From positions 102,312-166,311 of IMG/VR virus record IMGVR_UViG_3300027969_000044: DNA of 64,000 nt; one strand, given 5' to 3'. The position numbers and the translations under genes are program-made. The DNA is from a virus. How positions within the stretch are numbered: the first letter of the stretch is position 1; the number at the start of each line of letters is the position of its first letter. The notes beneath the pieces were generated by a model. It was not told the origin of the DNA and ran no database searches. It worked only from the letters and a program-made list of their open reading frames with translations. Below are positions 32,541-41,016 of this stretch, piece after piece.

Positions 32541-32579
32541 ATGCGGAAATCCAACCGCGTATGGCCTAAAACGCTATAA
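32541..32579 (+). CDS. Leader mini-ORF, 12 aa
   Basis: ATG frame encoding MRKSNRVWPKTL with an AGGGTGA ribosome-like site 6 nt upstream. It lies between a late promoter and the structural gene at 32602. Compare the R-W-P core of the mini-ORF at 28372. It could be a leader peptide or a chance frame. Confidence 0.3.
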   Translation: MRKSNRVWPKTL

Positions 32580-32601
32580 ACATTCTTTAAGGAGAAATAA
32601 A

Positions 32602-33591
32602 ATGGGACGTCCTTTAGCAAAAAGATTTTTTGGTAACCGTAATATCGGTGCCAACGGCGAAACAAATTCAGTAAGAGATGCTGACGGTAACATTATTAAC
32701 CAAGGTGGCGATGATGGTATTGGCGGTGAAGGTGTAGCAAGTGTTGTATTAAACGCAGTGGGCGCCTATACAACTCGTCCAACATTCACATTTAGCGCAC
32801 CACAAATTCCAGGCGGTGTAACAGCAACTGGTACTATCACTTCTGAAGTTGAAAGCGTAACAGCAGTTGGCGGAACACAAACTGGTTACACAGTTGGTCA
32901 ACTAGTAACAGTTAACGGTACTGACGCAGTATTACGTGTTGCTACAATTGGCGGCACAGGCGGTGATGACGCATTAACTTTCGACTTCACTGGAGGTAGC
33001 CGTGGTAACTTTACTACATTACCAAGCGGTGCTCAAGCAACAACATCAAACGGAGCAGGTGCCGGTTTAACAGTTACTCTACGTTTCCGTGCTAAAGCAG
33101 TTGTAATTACTCAGGCAGGTTCTGGTTATTCTACTGCTCCAACTTCAACTCCATCTCAATCAGTAACATTTACTTCGGTTGCATTGACAACTAGTAACAC
33201 AACAATTAGAGCAGGTGCTGTTGGTAATCAAGAAAACGCAATCATTATCCGTGCTAAAACAACAGCCGGCGGTACTGTATTAGTTGGTGATATTACAGCA
33301 CAGAAAGGTTCACATCGTTATAAAGTTAAAACTGCGGACGGTACAGCAGTATGTAAATTAGTTACAACAGCAACTCCACTAGTTAATCAAGCCTGTATCC
33401 AAGCTACTGATATTACTGGTAACACTTATTTTGTAACAAAACTTACTGCTCGCAAGTGTGTAATTACACGTAAGTCCGGTGGCGCCGACTATGAGTTTGC
33501 TGATCCAACTACATTCCCAAATGGGCAAATTATTAAGTGGACATTAGGTACAGCAGTACTAAACAGTTCAGTTAAAGTTGAAAACGCTTAA
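32602..33591 (+). CDS. Virion structural protein following gp23 (possible head decoration)
   Basis: A 329-residue protein starting MGRPLAKRFFGNRNIGANGE, a start seen in structural proteins of aquatic T4-like phages. The body is Gly/Thr/Ala/Val-rich beta sequence with repeated short motifs (VGAYTTRPTFTFSAPQI and AGSGYSTAPTSTPSQS). The C-terminal third holds all three cysteines (TAVCKLV, QACIQAT, KCVITRK). Isolated as its own unit by a terminator and late promoter on the left and a second terminator on the right, next to the capsid gene; this suggests abundant independent late expression, as for a head decoration or neck protein. Function not known. Confidence 0.7.
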   Translation: MGRPLAKRFFGNRNIGANGETNSVRDADGNIINQGGDDGIGGEGVASVVLNAVGAYTTRPTFTFSAPQIPGGVTATGTITSEVESVTAVGGTQTGYTVGQLVTVNGTDAVLRVATIGGTGGDDALTFDFTGGSRGNFTTLPSGAQATTSNGAGAGLTVTLRFRAKAVVITQAGSGYSTAPTSTPSQSVTFTSVALTTSNTTIRAGAVGNQENAIIIRAKTTAGGTVLVGDITAQKGSHRYKVKTADGTAVCKLVTTATPLVNQACIQATDITGNTYFVTKLTARKCVITRKSGGADYEFADPTTFPNGQIIKWTLGTAVLNSSVKVENA

Positions 33592-33610
33592 TATAAGTGT
33601 GTATGACCAA

Positions 33611-33632
33611 GGGCTCTTCGGAGCCCTTTTTT
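33611..33632 (+). terminator. Rho-independent terminator with TTCG tetraloop
   Basis: GGGCTC, TTCG loop, GAGCCC and six T residues. It ends the 32602 gene and is followed after three bases by a late-promoter octamer. Confidence 0.92.
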
Positions 33633-33635
33633 GTT

Positions 33636-33643
33636 GGTAAATA
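33636..33643 (+). promoter_or_regulatory. Late promoter GGTAAATA, predicted leaderless start
   Basis: Same octamer and same spacing as at 28012: the last A is 6 nt before the A of the ATG at 33649. No ribosome site is present. Confidence 0.55.
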
Positions 33644-33648
33644 TATCT

Positions 33649-34191
33649 ATGTCTGTATCTACTTGGTTTAATCCCTTAACAATAACACAAAACTTAGATG
33701 AGGATTCTCATCTAATTCCATGGAAAACGCCCTTAGCATTTCCATTACTGTCTGCTAGAGATTTTATTCATATAGCAGGAACTGGCGGACCAGGACCTAA
33801 CATGGCAGACCTTAGATACAAAAGTACAGCACTAACCCTAACAAATTTTGGAATTACGTGTGATCCTAACCTAACTATAACAGGTGTAGAGTTAAAGTTA
33901 GATATAGAACGTAACGGCCGTATATCAGACTCTGAAATAAATCTGCGTGATCCAGATGGAAATCTAAGCATTAACAAAACATCTTATTCAGTAGATGATA
34001 GAAATCATTTACTAATGTTTAATAAGAACTCATACGGTGATGAGTATGATACATGGGGATTTGATATAACTGCAAATATGTTACAAGATTCCAACTTTGG
34101 AATTAACATACGAGTTCAAAGTCATCCGTTTTACCCACACAAGTGCAGAGTAATGATTCGCCAAGTGGCGCTACGCTACTATTTCGCATAA
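33649..34191 (+). CDS. Virion protein of unknown function
   Basis: A 180-residue beta-rich protein. Segments of note: VSTWFNPLTITQNLDEDS, KSTALTLTNFGITCDPNLTI, TGVELKLDIERNGRISDSEI, then DTWGFDITANMLQDSNFGIN and VRIQSHP-like VQSHPFYPHKCRVMIRQVAL. The WG...FGI...HP...PHK arrangement resembles small structural proteins in fibre regions of other tailed phages; no named family is claimed. The ATG at 33649 is preferred to a TTG six codons upstream that lies in the terminator T run. It has no ribosome site and would be leaderless. Its stop codon lies inside the next late promoter. Confidence 0.72.
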   Translation: MSVSTWFNPLTITQNLDEDSHLIPWKTPLAFPLLSARDFIHIAGTGGPGPNMADLRYKSTALTLTNFGITCDPNLTITGVELKLDIERNGRISDSEINLRDPDGNLSINKTSYSVDDRNHLLMFNKNSYGDEYDTWGFDITANMLQDSNFGINIRVQSHPFYPHKCRVMIRQVALRYYFA

Positions 34192-34194
34192 ATA
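34187..34194 (+). promoter_or_regulatory. Late promoter CATAAATA overlapping a stop codon
   Basis: The octamer contains the TAA stop (34189-34191) of the upstream gene and lies 18 nt before the ATG at 34213, with AAAGGAAA as ribosome site between. Confidence 0.6.
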
Positions 34195-34212
34195 TCACTA
34201 AAGGAAACTCAC

Positions 34213-35301
34213 ATGACTGCTGATGTTGTTAGATTGCCCGGTGATTATAAAATTGTAACCAAAGAAGGTGGTTCAATCACCTTAGACACGATTAACGTAG
34301 AGGGTGGAACAACCGGTACAATCACTTTGCGTGGTAATCTAGTCATTGAAGGCGACACCACGCTAGGTAACGTTAGCAACGTAAATGTACAGCAAACGGT
34401 AATTGACGATAATATGATTACCTTAAACGCAGGTGAAACTGGCGTTGATGTTATTAGTACTCCGGGTAGTCTTAATAGATCTGGTCTAATTATTGATAGA
34501 GGCGCAGATGCCAGCTTAAACTTAGCAGGTCAATTTTATCTAGATGATAGCCTTGCTACTGGACGTTGGAATTTAAGAACACTAACAGACGCAGAAGGTA
34601 GCGGAGCAACTACAACTCGTAAAGGTACGTGGCGTTTTAAAGTTAATAATGCGGCCTCAGTAATTTCAGTTGCGGCAATTAAGTTAGATAGATCTAACAT
34701 CAATGAAATAACATACGGCGGGATTCCTAGATTAAATTTAATTGGATATGATCCAACTAGTCCTGTAGCATTTGTATCAGTACAAGGTACAAGCAACTAC
34801 GCAGGCAATCTAGATTTGTATGGAGATGACAACGATATTCCCAATAAGAAATACGTTGACGATAAATTTTTATCTACAGGTGTAGACAAAGCTAATGAAG
34901 CAAAACGTCTTCAAGTTAATAACAGTTACATTACTATTACTGATGAAGGTGAAAACCGAACAGGGTTAATTGCGTTCTTTATTGATGATTACTTGCAAGC
35001 AGAAATTGGACCAGATTCTGTTTCTTTAGCAGGAATTTCGATTGGTGGAACAACAATTCAACCAAGTTTCACAGCAACAAACATGACGTTACAAACAACG
35101 TTTGGCTCTGAAATTATTTTAGATGGTCCAGTTACCTATCAAGTTCAAGAGATTGTTCCACAAGCTAGCCCCAATCAAGTAAAAGTATATAGCACTAGTA
35201 CTCCGGGTGCTGGCGGGACAGGATTAATGTTTATTAATCCAGAAGGTAGAGATGAACTAGTTAGCAGTAGAAAAATGATGATCTACAGTATTATATTTTA
35301 A
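34213..35301 (+). CDS. Fibre-type structural protein
   Basis: A 362-residue beta-rich protein. The N-terminal half carries a module found again in the giant fibres here: LVIEGDTTL...VQQTVIDDNMITLNAGETG, then RSGLIIDRGADASLNLAG (compare TQTIVDSTSTSIVDPVLDIG followed by NKGISVHY in the 52370 gene). It also has YGDDNDIPNKKYVDD, a common tail-fibre segment, and a compact beta C-terminus. The shared module suggests a role in fibre assembly or attachment. Start of an unbroken group 34213-36365 with a strong ribosome site at the first gene. Confidence 0.7.
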   Translation: MTADVVRLPGDYKIVTKEGGSITLDTINVEGGTTGTITLRGNLVIEGDTTLGNVSNVNVQQTVIDDNMITLNAGETGVDVISTPGSLNRSGLIIDRGADASLNLAGQFYLDDSLATGRWNLRTLTDAEGSGATTTRKGTWRFKVNNAASVISVAAIKLDRSNINEITYGGIPRLNLIGYDPTSPVAFVSVQGTSNYAGNLDLYGDDNDIPNKKYVDDKFLSTGVDKANEAKRLQVNNSYITITDEGENRTGLIAFFIDDYLQAEIGPDSVSLAGISIGGTTIQPSFTATNMTLQTTFGSEIILDGPVTYQVQEIVPQASPNQVKVYSTSTPGAGGTGLMFINPEGRDELVSSRKMMIYSIIF

Positions 35302-35311
35302 GGAATAAGAA

Positions 35312-35626
35312 ATGGCGATTAAAAATACAGCAGTTGGTACAGGCACACCAACTAACATTTACACCGCAAATGGAGAAAATGCTATTACTACAATAATGTT
35401 TTGTAATACTGCGGTTATTGATACTAACATTACCGTATGGATGGTCCCAGCCGGACAGTCTTTAAATAACAATATGATGATTTTAAACTCAGTTTATATG
35501 CCTGCCGGAGAAACATTTAGTATGGATACTGAAAGATTTATTTTTGCCGATGGTGATTCAGCTTGGTGTCAGGCAGTTGATTCAAACACAATATCTGCAA
35601 CTGTAAGTTACGTGAATACAAATTAA
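35312..35626 (+). CDS. Small beta-sandwich virion protein
   Basis: A 104-residue protein: TNIYTANGENAITTIMFCNT, then NITVWMVPAGQSLNNNMMI, MPAGETFSMDTERFIFADGD and a beta C-terminus. The pattern (trimer-like beta sandwich with VPAG...L.AGET...D.E) recurs in small proteins next to fibre genes and, more loosely, in the 129-aa protein at 40615. Probably an adaptor or decoration protein; function not known. AAGGAATAAG ribosome site upstream. Confidence 0.65.
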   Translation: MAIKNTAVGTGTPTNIYTANGENAITTIMFCNTAVIDTNITVWMVPAGQSLNNNMMILNSVYMPAGETFSMDTERFIFADGDSAWCQAVDSNTISATVSYVNTN

Positions 35627-35627
35627 T

Positions 35628-36365
35628 ATGAAATTTTATAAAAAATTACCATTAGATAATCATGCTCCTACTAGTAATCGTTTGAGTTTATTGGTAGACG
35701 GCCGACTTGTAACTGACAGTACAAACAGTTTTGAACTACCGCGAGGCCCAAAACTAGATCGACCTCCACAGATTGTAAACGGACAAATTCGTTACAGCAC
35801 AACGTTAAACGAAATTGAAGCTCGAGTCAACAATGTATGGGAAAAGATTCGTACGGTCAGGCCAGCAACTCTTGCGGTACAGAACTTAGGAGTTGGCAAC
35901 AATCAAGTTGATACATTTGGACCATTGAACACTGAATATAGTCCTTCATATGCTGCCGGCGATGCTAACGCAATGGTCTATGTTGATAACGTATATCAAA
36001 TTCCCGGAGTTAATTACACACTGGGTAGCGCAAACACTGCAACAAACAGAACAGCGCAAACAGCATTAGCAGGAACAAACACGCTATTTCTCAGTAGTCT
36101 AACAAACGTTATTATTGGTCAGAAAGTTGGCGGTAATCCTGCAATTCCTATAGCGGCATCAGTATATTCGATTGTTACCGCTTCAAGTGCAGTCGTATTG
36201 ACTTTGTCAATTACTGGAAATATTACTAGCGGTACTGCTATTACGTTTTCTTTTGGTACAGGAACTTACATTAATTTTAATGGAACAGTTCCGTTCAAAC
36301 CAGTCTATGCTGTGTTAGGAATGGATGGATATTTTCCTCCAGACGTTAACTACGCTGGCACCTAA
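35628..36365 (+). CDS. Fibre-region structural protein
   Basis: A 245-residue protein with an N-terminal segment LSLLVDGRLVTDSTNSFELP, GQIRYSTTLNEIEARVNNVW (a fibre-tip style RYNTTL...E..NN.W motif), a Gly/Asn-rich middle (YVDNVYQIPGVNYTLGSANT) and a Ser/Thr-rich beta region. The RYST...E...W motif is widespread in phage fibre proteins. Starts 1 nt after the preceding stop, so it is co-translated. Exact role unknown. Confidence 0.65.
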   Translation: MKFYKKLPLDNHAPTSNRLSLLVDGRLVTDSTNSFELPRGPKLDRPPQIVNGQIRYSTTLNEIEARVNNVWEKIRTVRPATLAVQNLGVGNNQVDTFGPLNTEYSPSYAAGDANAMVYVDNVYQIPGVNYTLGSANTATNRTAQTALAGTNTLFLSSLTNVIIGQKVGGNPAIPIAASVYSIVTASSAVVLTLSITGNITSGTAITFSFGTGTYINFNGTVPFKPVYAVLGMDGYFPPDVNYAGT

Positions 36366-36387
36366 ACAAGCACTTTTTCCAAACCCT

Positions 36388-36395
36388 AATAAATA
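36388..36395 (+). promoter_or_regulatory. Late promoter AATAAATA upstream of the first giant fibre gene
   Basis: One mismatch from consensus. Its last A is 6 nt before the A of the small ATG frame at 36401 and about 95 nt before the 36490 gene. No terminator or further octamer was found in the gene gaps from here to 60384, so this may be the main late promoter of the fibre genes. Confidence 0.55.
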
Positions 36396-36400
36396 CATCG

Positions 36401-36523
36401 ATGTCAGAATTTCTGGCAGTCGATCATACTGTGGTAAACCAGCAATGTAATTTGGTTATCCGTGAAACTCGGTGTTTAGGGGACTTTGAATGGCCATTGG
36501 TCGCATATCTGGTCCGTTATTAG
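36401..36523 (+). CDS. Possible 40-aa protein overlapping the fibre gene start
   Basis: The frame starts MSEFLAVDHTVVNQQCNLVI, continues RETRCLGDFEWPL and ends in TAG 34 nt inside the next gene in a different frame. Its ATG has the same 6-nt distance from a late octamer as two other leaderless candidates. The ribosome site of the 36490 gene (AGGGGAC) lies within it, so its translation could control the fibre gene. Two Cys residues are present. Coding status unproven. Confidence 0.4.
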   Translation: MSEFLAVDHTVVNQQCNLVIRETRCLGDFEWPLVAYLVRY

Positions 36524-39500
36524 CGCAGAACTTACTGCGTAATGGCGTTGACCTTGCTTTTGAAACAGACCTGTTATACCTCGATGTAACAAACGGCCGC
36601 ATTGGTATTAAGGAATCAGCCCCTAAAGCAGAGTTAGATGTCAATGGCGATATACTTGCCCACAGAATAAATGTTAACACAGCAACAATTGGGTTAACAA
36701 CGATCACAAGTTCTGAAACAAGTAGTACAATTTCAACACTACTTGGCCCGCTAAATGTTGTAGCTGGCATAAACGATTTAATTAACTTATATTCTAACGT
36801 AGAATTATACGGTAACTTACATGCTACTGGAAATATTACTGCGGACGGTAATATTGTTCTAGGCGATACAACTAGTTCTGATACACTTATTGTTGAAGCT
36901 GAAATTGAATCAGATTTGTTACCTAGTCTAACTTCAGGAACTGGAACAGTAGTAAACACTAGTACAGTTATATCACCGTATAGTATAGGTTCTACATCTG
37001 GATTTTGGTTAAACGGATATTTTGATACTGTAGTCACAAATAAAATTGCCCCAGGCACTGGAACAGACATAACTGTCTTCCCTAATCCTATACAAAACTT
37101 AGACGGATCTGCTAAAAACTTATTCACTATAAATGGCGACATTCGTGTATACGGCGGAAACCCTATTGGTACTGCTCCTGTTGTAAGTAATGTATTATAT
37201 GTTACTATGGACGGAGATGACGATAACGACGGGCGAGCAGAAGACTCAAGTCGTGCTTGCCGTACAGTTAGTGGTGCTGTAAAAAGTCCTTTTTATAAAG
37301 AAGGCACAATTATTAAAGTTCGTAGCGGATACTACTATGAAGATAATCCTATAGCACTTCTGCCATATACTGCTGTAGTAGGAGATGATCTACGCACAAC
37401 ATTCCTTGAGCCGATTAACAACGATACTGATCTATTTTGGGTTAATAGCGGAGTGTACATTGCTCAAATGGCATTCTTAAATCTTCGTAGAGGAAGTGTA
37501 ACACGATATGCTCCTGGCGGAATTGGTGAATACGAAACAGGTGCGTACTGTGTTGCGTTTCCTCCGTCACTAGACAATCCTATAGATGTATATCACAGTC
37601 CGTACATACAGAACTGTACCAACCAATCCGGGCCTTGGATGTACGATGGCACAATGTTTGTCCCTAATCATACTGTTCAAGTGCCTCGTGTTTGGGGCAC
37701 CGGAACATACCAAGCAAACACCACTACAGTAATTTTTCATAAAAATACTGCTTGTGTTGAAATGATCCAGCTTGGAGATACTATTAATGGATCTGGAATA
37801 TTAATGGACCCAGCTGTTCCGAACGCGGTAGTCACACACATTTCTAGACCAGATACGTTATATCTAAGGGCGCAGACCTTACTAGAAAAGAATAAGCCAT
37901 TTATACAAGCAGAAGTTATAGGATACCTAAGTTCTCAATTTCCTAATGTAGTTTATGATGCCAATACTTGTAAGCGGGATGTTGGCCTTGTTGTTGATGC
38001 TATTACATATGATGCTATATTAGGTGGCAACAAAAAATCAGTTACTGCCGGGGTATCATATTATAACGGAAACAGTCTTGTTATCAAAAGCACTGAGACA
38101 ACTGCTACTATTGCAGCCTTCCAATATGTAAACACATTGGCACAAAAAGTGTTAACAAATTCTGCGCCAACAACTTCATATCAAAATAATGTATATCAGT
38201 ATATTGATACAAATTTATATGGGGCTGAAGTAGCAGGGCCGGCCGTTACTGCTCGAGTCAATGACATTGTAGATATTATTCAAAATTGGGCAGGCATAGA
38301 AAATGCCGCGGCATTGATTAGTGCCAACAGATCTTTTATACAAACAGAAGTAATTGCGTTCTTGGATGATCAGTACACTTCATTAAATTATGATAGAGGT
38401 ACCTGCTATAGAGATATTGGATTGATTGTTGATGCTGTTCAATACGACTTGCTACATAAATCAAATGTACAAAGTATTATTGCCGCAGAAAGTTACTGGG
38501 AAGGTGTAACAAGTATTATTGCCGGCGAGCAGTACGAAACTGCCGCAGCCATTCAGTACGCAAGAAATTTAACATCTAATATTGTAAGCAATATTACAGC
38601 TACAACATACCAGTCAACAGTGACTCAAGTTATAACTCCAAGTTTGTCTGGAGGGGTGTTAGCTCTACCTTCGTTACAATCTAACTATAACATGATTGCT
38701 ACCGTAGTTACATCTGGTACAAACTACTTGCCAGTTAGTACAAACTCTACACTAACAGAATTCTTGCTAACTTTAAGTACTGTGACTGTAAATGTTTCCA
38801 CAACTGGATCTGTTTACATTGGTGATACTTATGTTTACCCTGTATTAGAAAAAGATATACCAAATCGTTGGGACGGCGGAAATGCGGCCGAAGGCGATAG
38901 AAGAATTGATCCTCATGGCTCCGGTGGCGGCGCTCTTGTTGATGGTAACGCTCCGTCAACCAGAAGTCCAATACAATCATTTGTGTTTGATGCATTTACT
39001 CAAATAACACAAGGCGGTCACGGAGTACATATTATTAACAACGGCTACGCTCAGTTAGTATCTGTGTTTACAATTTTCAACGACATTGCAGTTCATGTTG
39101 AAAGCGGCGGCATTGCTTCAATTACAAACTCTAACAGTAATTTTGGTGACTTATGTTTAGTAGCTGAAGGATTTGGTAAGAAAGAATTTAACGGCACCAT
39201 TTATAACGCACCGTTTGTTGCGTATGATCCTAACTCAAATACACTATCAGATGATGAAAATTATCCTTTAGGTTACTTCCCAAGATATCAAGAAGTAGCT
39301 GTGTTCATACCTGATTCAAGGAACCGTCCACATATTAGTTTAATAATGGAAGTTGTTCCACCGGACTATATTATTGATTATGAAGATCAAACAGTTCCTT
39401 ACCGCAACGAACAAGGGTTTGAAGGATTCTTGGCAGCAATTTCTAATACTAGTACGCTAGTTCAGGGCAGTCTAACGCTTACAGGAATTGATACAACCGG

Positions 39501-40602
39501 TATTGCTGTTGGTCACACTTTAAATATTCGTAACCAATACGGCGAAACTAGCTATCAAGGAATTGAATATATTTCAAGTGGTACCATAGTAACGCATGTT
39601 GGATATAAAACTGTTACTCTAAATAAACCTATTCAAAAGGGAGACCCTGGAGAAAGATTTAATGAAAATTATTTTAATTTATATTTTTCAGGAAACGCAT
39701 ACTATACAATTCTAAGCAGTATTTTAGGTCCAAGTCCAATACCTCCAGGTCAAAATAAAATTAGAGGTCAAGAAGTAGAAACAGTTGCGGCAATTAATTA
39801 TTTAAAAACTATTGCTAGCAGAGTAGTTTCTAATCTTGCAGTTACAACGACATATCAAACTGCTATTGGACAAACAATTGATCCTGCGTACAGCGGAGGC
39901 TCTGCAGCAGTATCATTTATTAATTCTGAATTAGACATAGTAACAGGAATTATATTACAAGGCCCTAGCGCAACACCAATTGTTAAGACGACCGGAACTT
40001 TTGTAGCAGGGTCAACTGCGGCTATTGCGCTATTAACTAAGAACAGAAAATTCTTAGCCTCAGAAGTATTGGCGTTTACAACAAGTACATATCAAAATTT
40101 CCAGTTTAATAACTTGAAGTGTTACAGAGATGTACAATTGATGGTAGACGCAGTTTGCGAAGATTTATTAACTGGCGGAAACTTTAAAGTATGTGAAGCC
40201 GGTAATACATATTATAGTAAAGATGGAACATATCATATTGTAACTATTGAAGAAGGTGTAACTAACCCGTTACTATTCCCAGATGGTTGTAAAGTTAATT
40301 TCTATCAACGCTCGTACATGAGCGCAAGTGGTTATCTATTTGAGTATGTTGGAGCAGGAACAGACTACGGAGCCCTGCCACAGGTAGGAAGAGTAGATCC
40401 TGTGCAGTCCAAGGAAGTAGTTCAAGTAAATAATGGTAAGGTATTCTTTACATCGACAGACCAAAACGGCGATTATCGTATTGGTCCAGGGTTAGTTATT
40501 AGCCAAGCGACAGGTGTATTGAGTGGAAGAACATTCCAGAAAAGTTTGTTCGCAGAAATGACGCCGTTCATCTTAGCAGTTGAAACAGGCAGCGAAGGAT
40601 AA
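36490..40602 (+). CDS. Large tail-fibre/structural protein, 1370 aa, with short repeat set
   Basis: Begins MAIGRISGPLLAQNLLRNGV, then a DUF1565-like right-handed beta-helix start near residue 236 (YVTMDGDDDNDGRAEDSSRA, IIKVRSGYYYEDNPIALLP). Two copies of a repeat with YDxxxCxRDxGLxVDA follow (Cys codons at 37969 and 38404), a central block GSGGGALVDGNAPSTRSPIQ, a third repeat (Cys codon 40119), and the end module VQVNNGKVFFTSTDQNGDYR followed by GPGLVISQATGVLSGRTFQK. The domain order is the same as in the 3183-aa protein at 41017, its paralogue. The beta-helix suggests a fibre or baseplate-peripheral spike that contacts cell-surface glycan; no catalytic residues are evident. AGGGGAC ribosome site. 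Confidence 0.75.
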   Translation: MAIGRISGPLLAQNLLRNGVDLAFETDLLYLDVTNGRIGIKESAPKAELDVNGDILAHRINVNTATIGLTTITSSETSSTISTLLGPLNVVAGINDLINLYSNVELYGNLHATGNITADGNIVLGDTTSSDTLIVEAEIESDLLPSLTSGTGTVVNTSTVISPYSIGSTSGFWLNGYFDTVVTNKIAPGTGTDITVFPNPIQNLDGSAKNLFTINGDIRVYGGNPIGTAPVVSNVLYVTMDGDDDNDGRAEDSSRACRTVSGAVKSPFYKEGTIIKVRSGYYYEDNPIALLPYTAVVGDDLRTTFLEPINNDTDLFWVNSGVYIAQMAFLNLRRGSVTRYAPGGIGEYETGAYCVAFPPSLDNPIDVYHSPYIQNCTNQSGPWMYDGTMFVPNHTVQVPRVWGTGTYQANTTTVIFHKNTACVEMIQLGDTINGSGILMDPAVPNAVVTHISRPDTLYLRAQTLLEKNKPFIQAEVIGYLSSQFPNVVYDANTCKRDVGLVVDAITYDAILGGNKKSVTAGVSYYNGNSLVIKSTETTATIAAFQYVNTLAQKVLTNSAPTTSYQNNVYQYIDTNLYGAEVAGPAVTARVNDIVDIIQNWAGIENAAALISANRSFIQTEVIAFLDDQYTSLNYDRGTCYRDIGLIVDAVQYDLLHKSNVQSIIAAESYWEGVTSIIAGEQYETAAAIQYARNLTSNIVSNITATTYQSTVTQVITPSLSGGVLALPSLQSNYNMIATVVTSGTNYLPVSTNSTLTEFLLTLSTVTVNVSTTGSVYIGDTYVYPVLEKDIPNRWDGGNAAEGDRRIDPHGSGGGALVDGNAPSTRSPIQSFVFDAFTQITQGGHGVHIINNGYAQLVSVFTIFNDIAVHVESGGIASITNSNSNFGDLCLVAEGFGKKEFNGTIYNAPFVAYDPNSNTLSDDENYPLGYFPRYQEVAVFIPDSRNRPHISLIMEVVPPDYIIDYEDQTVPYRNEQGFEGFLAAISNTSTLVQGSLTLTGIDTTGIAVGHTLNIRNQYGETSYQGIEYISSGTIVTHVGYKTVTLNKPIQKGDPGERFNENYFNLYFSGNAYYTILSSILGPSPIPPGQNKIRGQEVETVAAINYLKTIASRVVSNLAVTTTYQTAIGQTIDPAYSGGSAAVSFINSELDIVTGIILQGPSATPIVKTTGTFVAGSTAAIALLTKNRKFLASEVLAFTTSTYQNFQFNNLKCYRDVQLMVDAVCEDLLTGGNFKVCEAGNTYYSKDGTYHIVTIEEGVTNPLLFPDGCKVNFYQRSYMSASGYLFEYVGAGTDYGALPQVGRVDPVQSKEVVQVNNGKVFFTSTDQNGDYRIGPGLVISQATGVLSGRTFQKSLFAEMTPFILAVETGSEG

Positions 40603-40614
40603 AGGAGAATAACA

Positions 40615-41004
40615 ATGGCACTAATTCCATTAAACACATTTAAAACAAAGACTGCGGTATTGTCAACATCAACTACCGCAACTGTATATGTTGCCCCAAT
40701 TGGTGTAACTAGTATTGTTCTTATGGCACAAGTATCAAACACTGACGATACTAACGATCACGCAATAACTTTTAGTCATCACAGACGATTTAGGGTACTG
40801 CCAGACGCTCAAGGTAACAATGCTCAATCACCAAACGTTACTACAGAACTAGTTAGAAACTTTGTTATACCTGCCGCTGACGCAGGCACAATGATTACAG
40901 GTAAAATGATTATTGAAAGTCAAGATAGTATTAGGGCTTACACAAATGACACTACCGGTAAGATGAAACTAGTAATGAGTATTCTAGAAACAGCAAATAC
41001 ATAA
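40615..41004 (+). CDS. Small beta-rich virion protein between paralogous fibre genes
   Basis: A 129-residue protein: TATVYVAPIGVTSIVLMAQV, NHAITFSHHRRFRVLP, LVRNFVIPAADAGTMITGKM and IRAYTNDTTGKMKLVMSIL. The VYVAPxGVTSIVLMxQVSN pattern is typical of small trimeric beta-sandwich proteins near fibre genes. It has a good AAGGAG ribosome site and is packed between the two giant paralogues, so it is likely a connector or decoration of those fibres (inference). Confidence 0.65.
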   Translation: MALIPLNTFKTKTAVLSTSTTATVYVAPIGVTSIVLMAQVSNTDDTNDHAITFSHHRRFRVLPDAQGNNAQSPNVTTELVRNFVIPAADAGTMITGKMIIESQDSIRAYTNDTTGKMKLVMSILETANT

Positions 41005-41016
41005 TAAGAGATCGCA

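Noticed and set aside
33631-33648. Longer start (TTG) for the 33649 gene
   Set aside because: The TTG lies in the terminator T run and the added codons cover the late octamer; the ATG at 33649 fits the promoter position.
36456-37142. 228-aa minus-strand frame under the first giant fibre gene
   Set aside because: Opposite to a well-supported fibre N-terminus with beta-helix motif; no promoter or ribosome site; composition typical of an antisense shadow.
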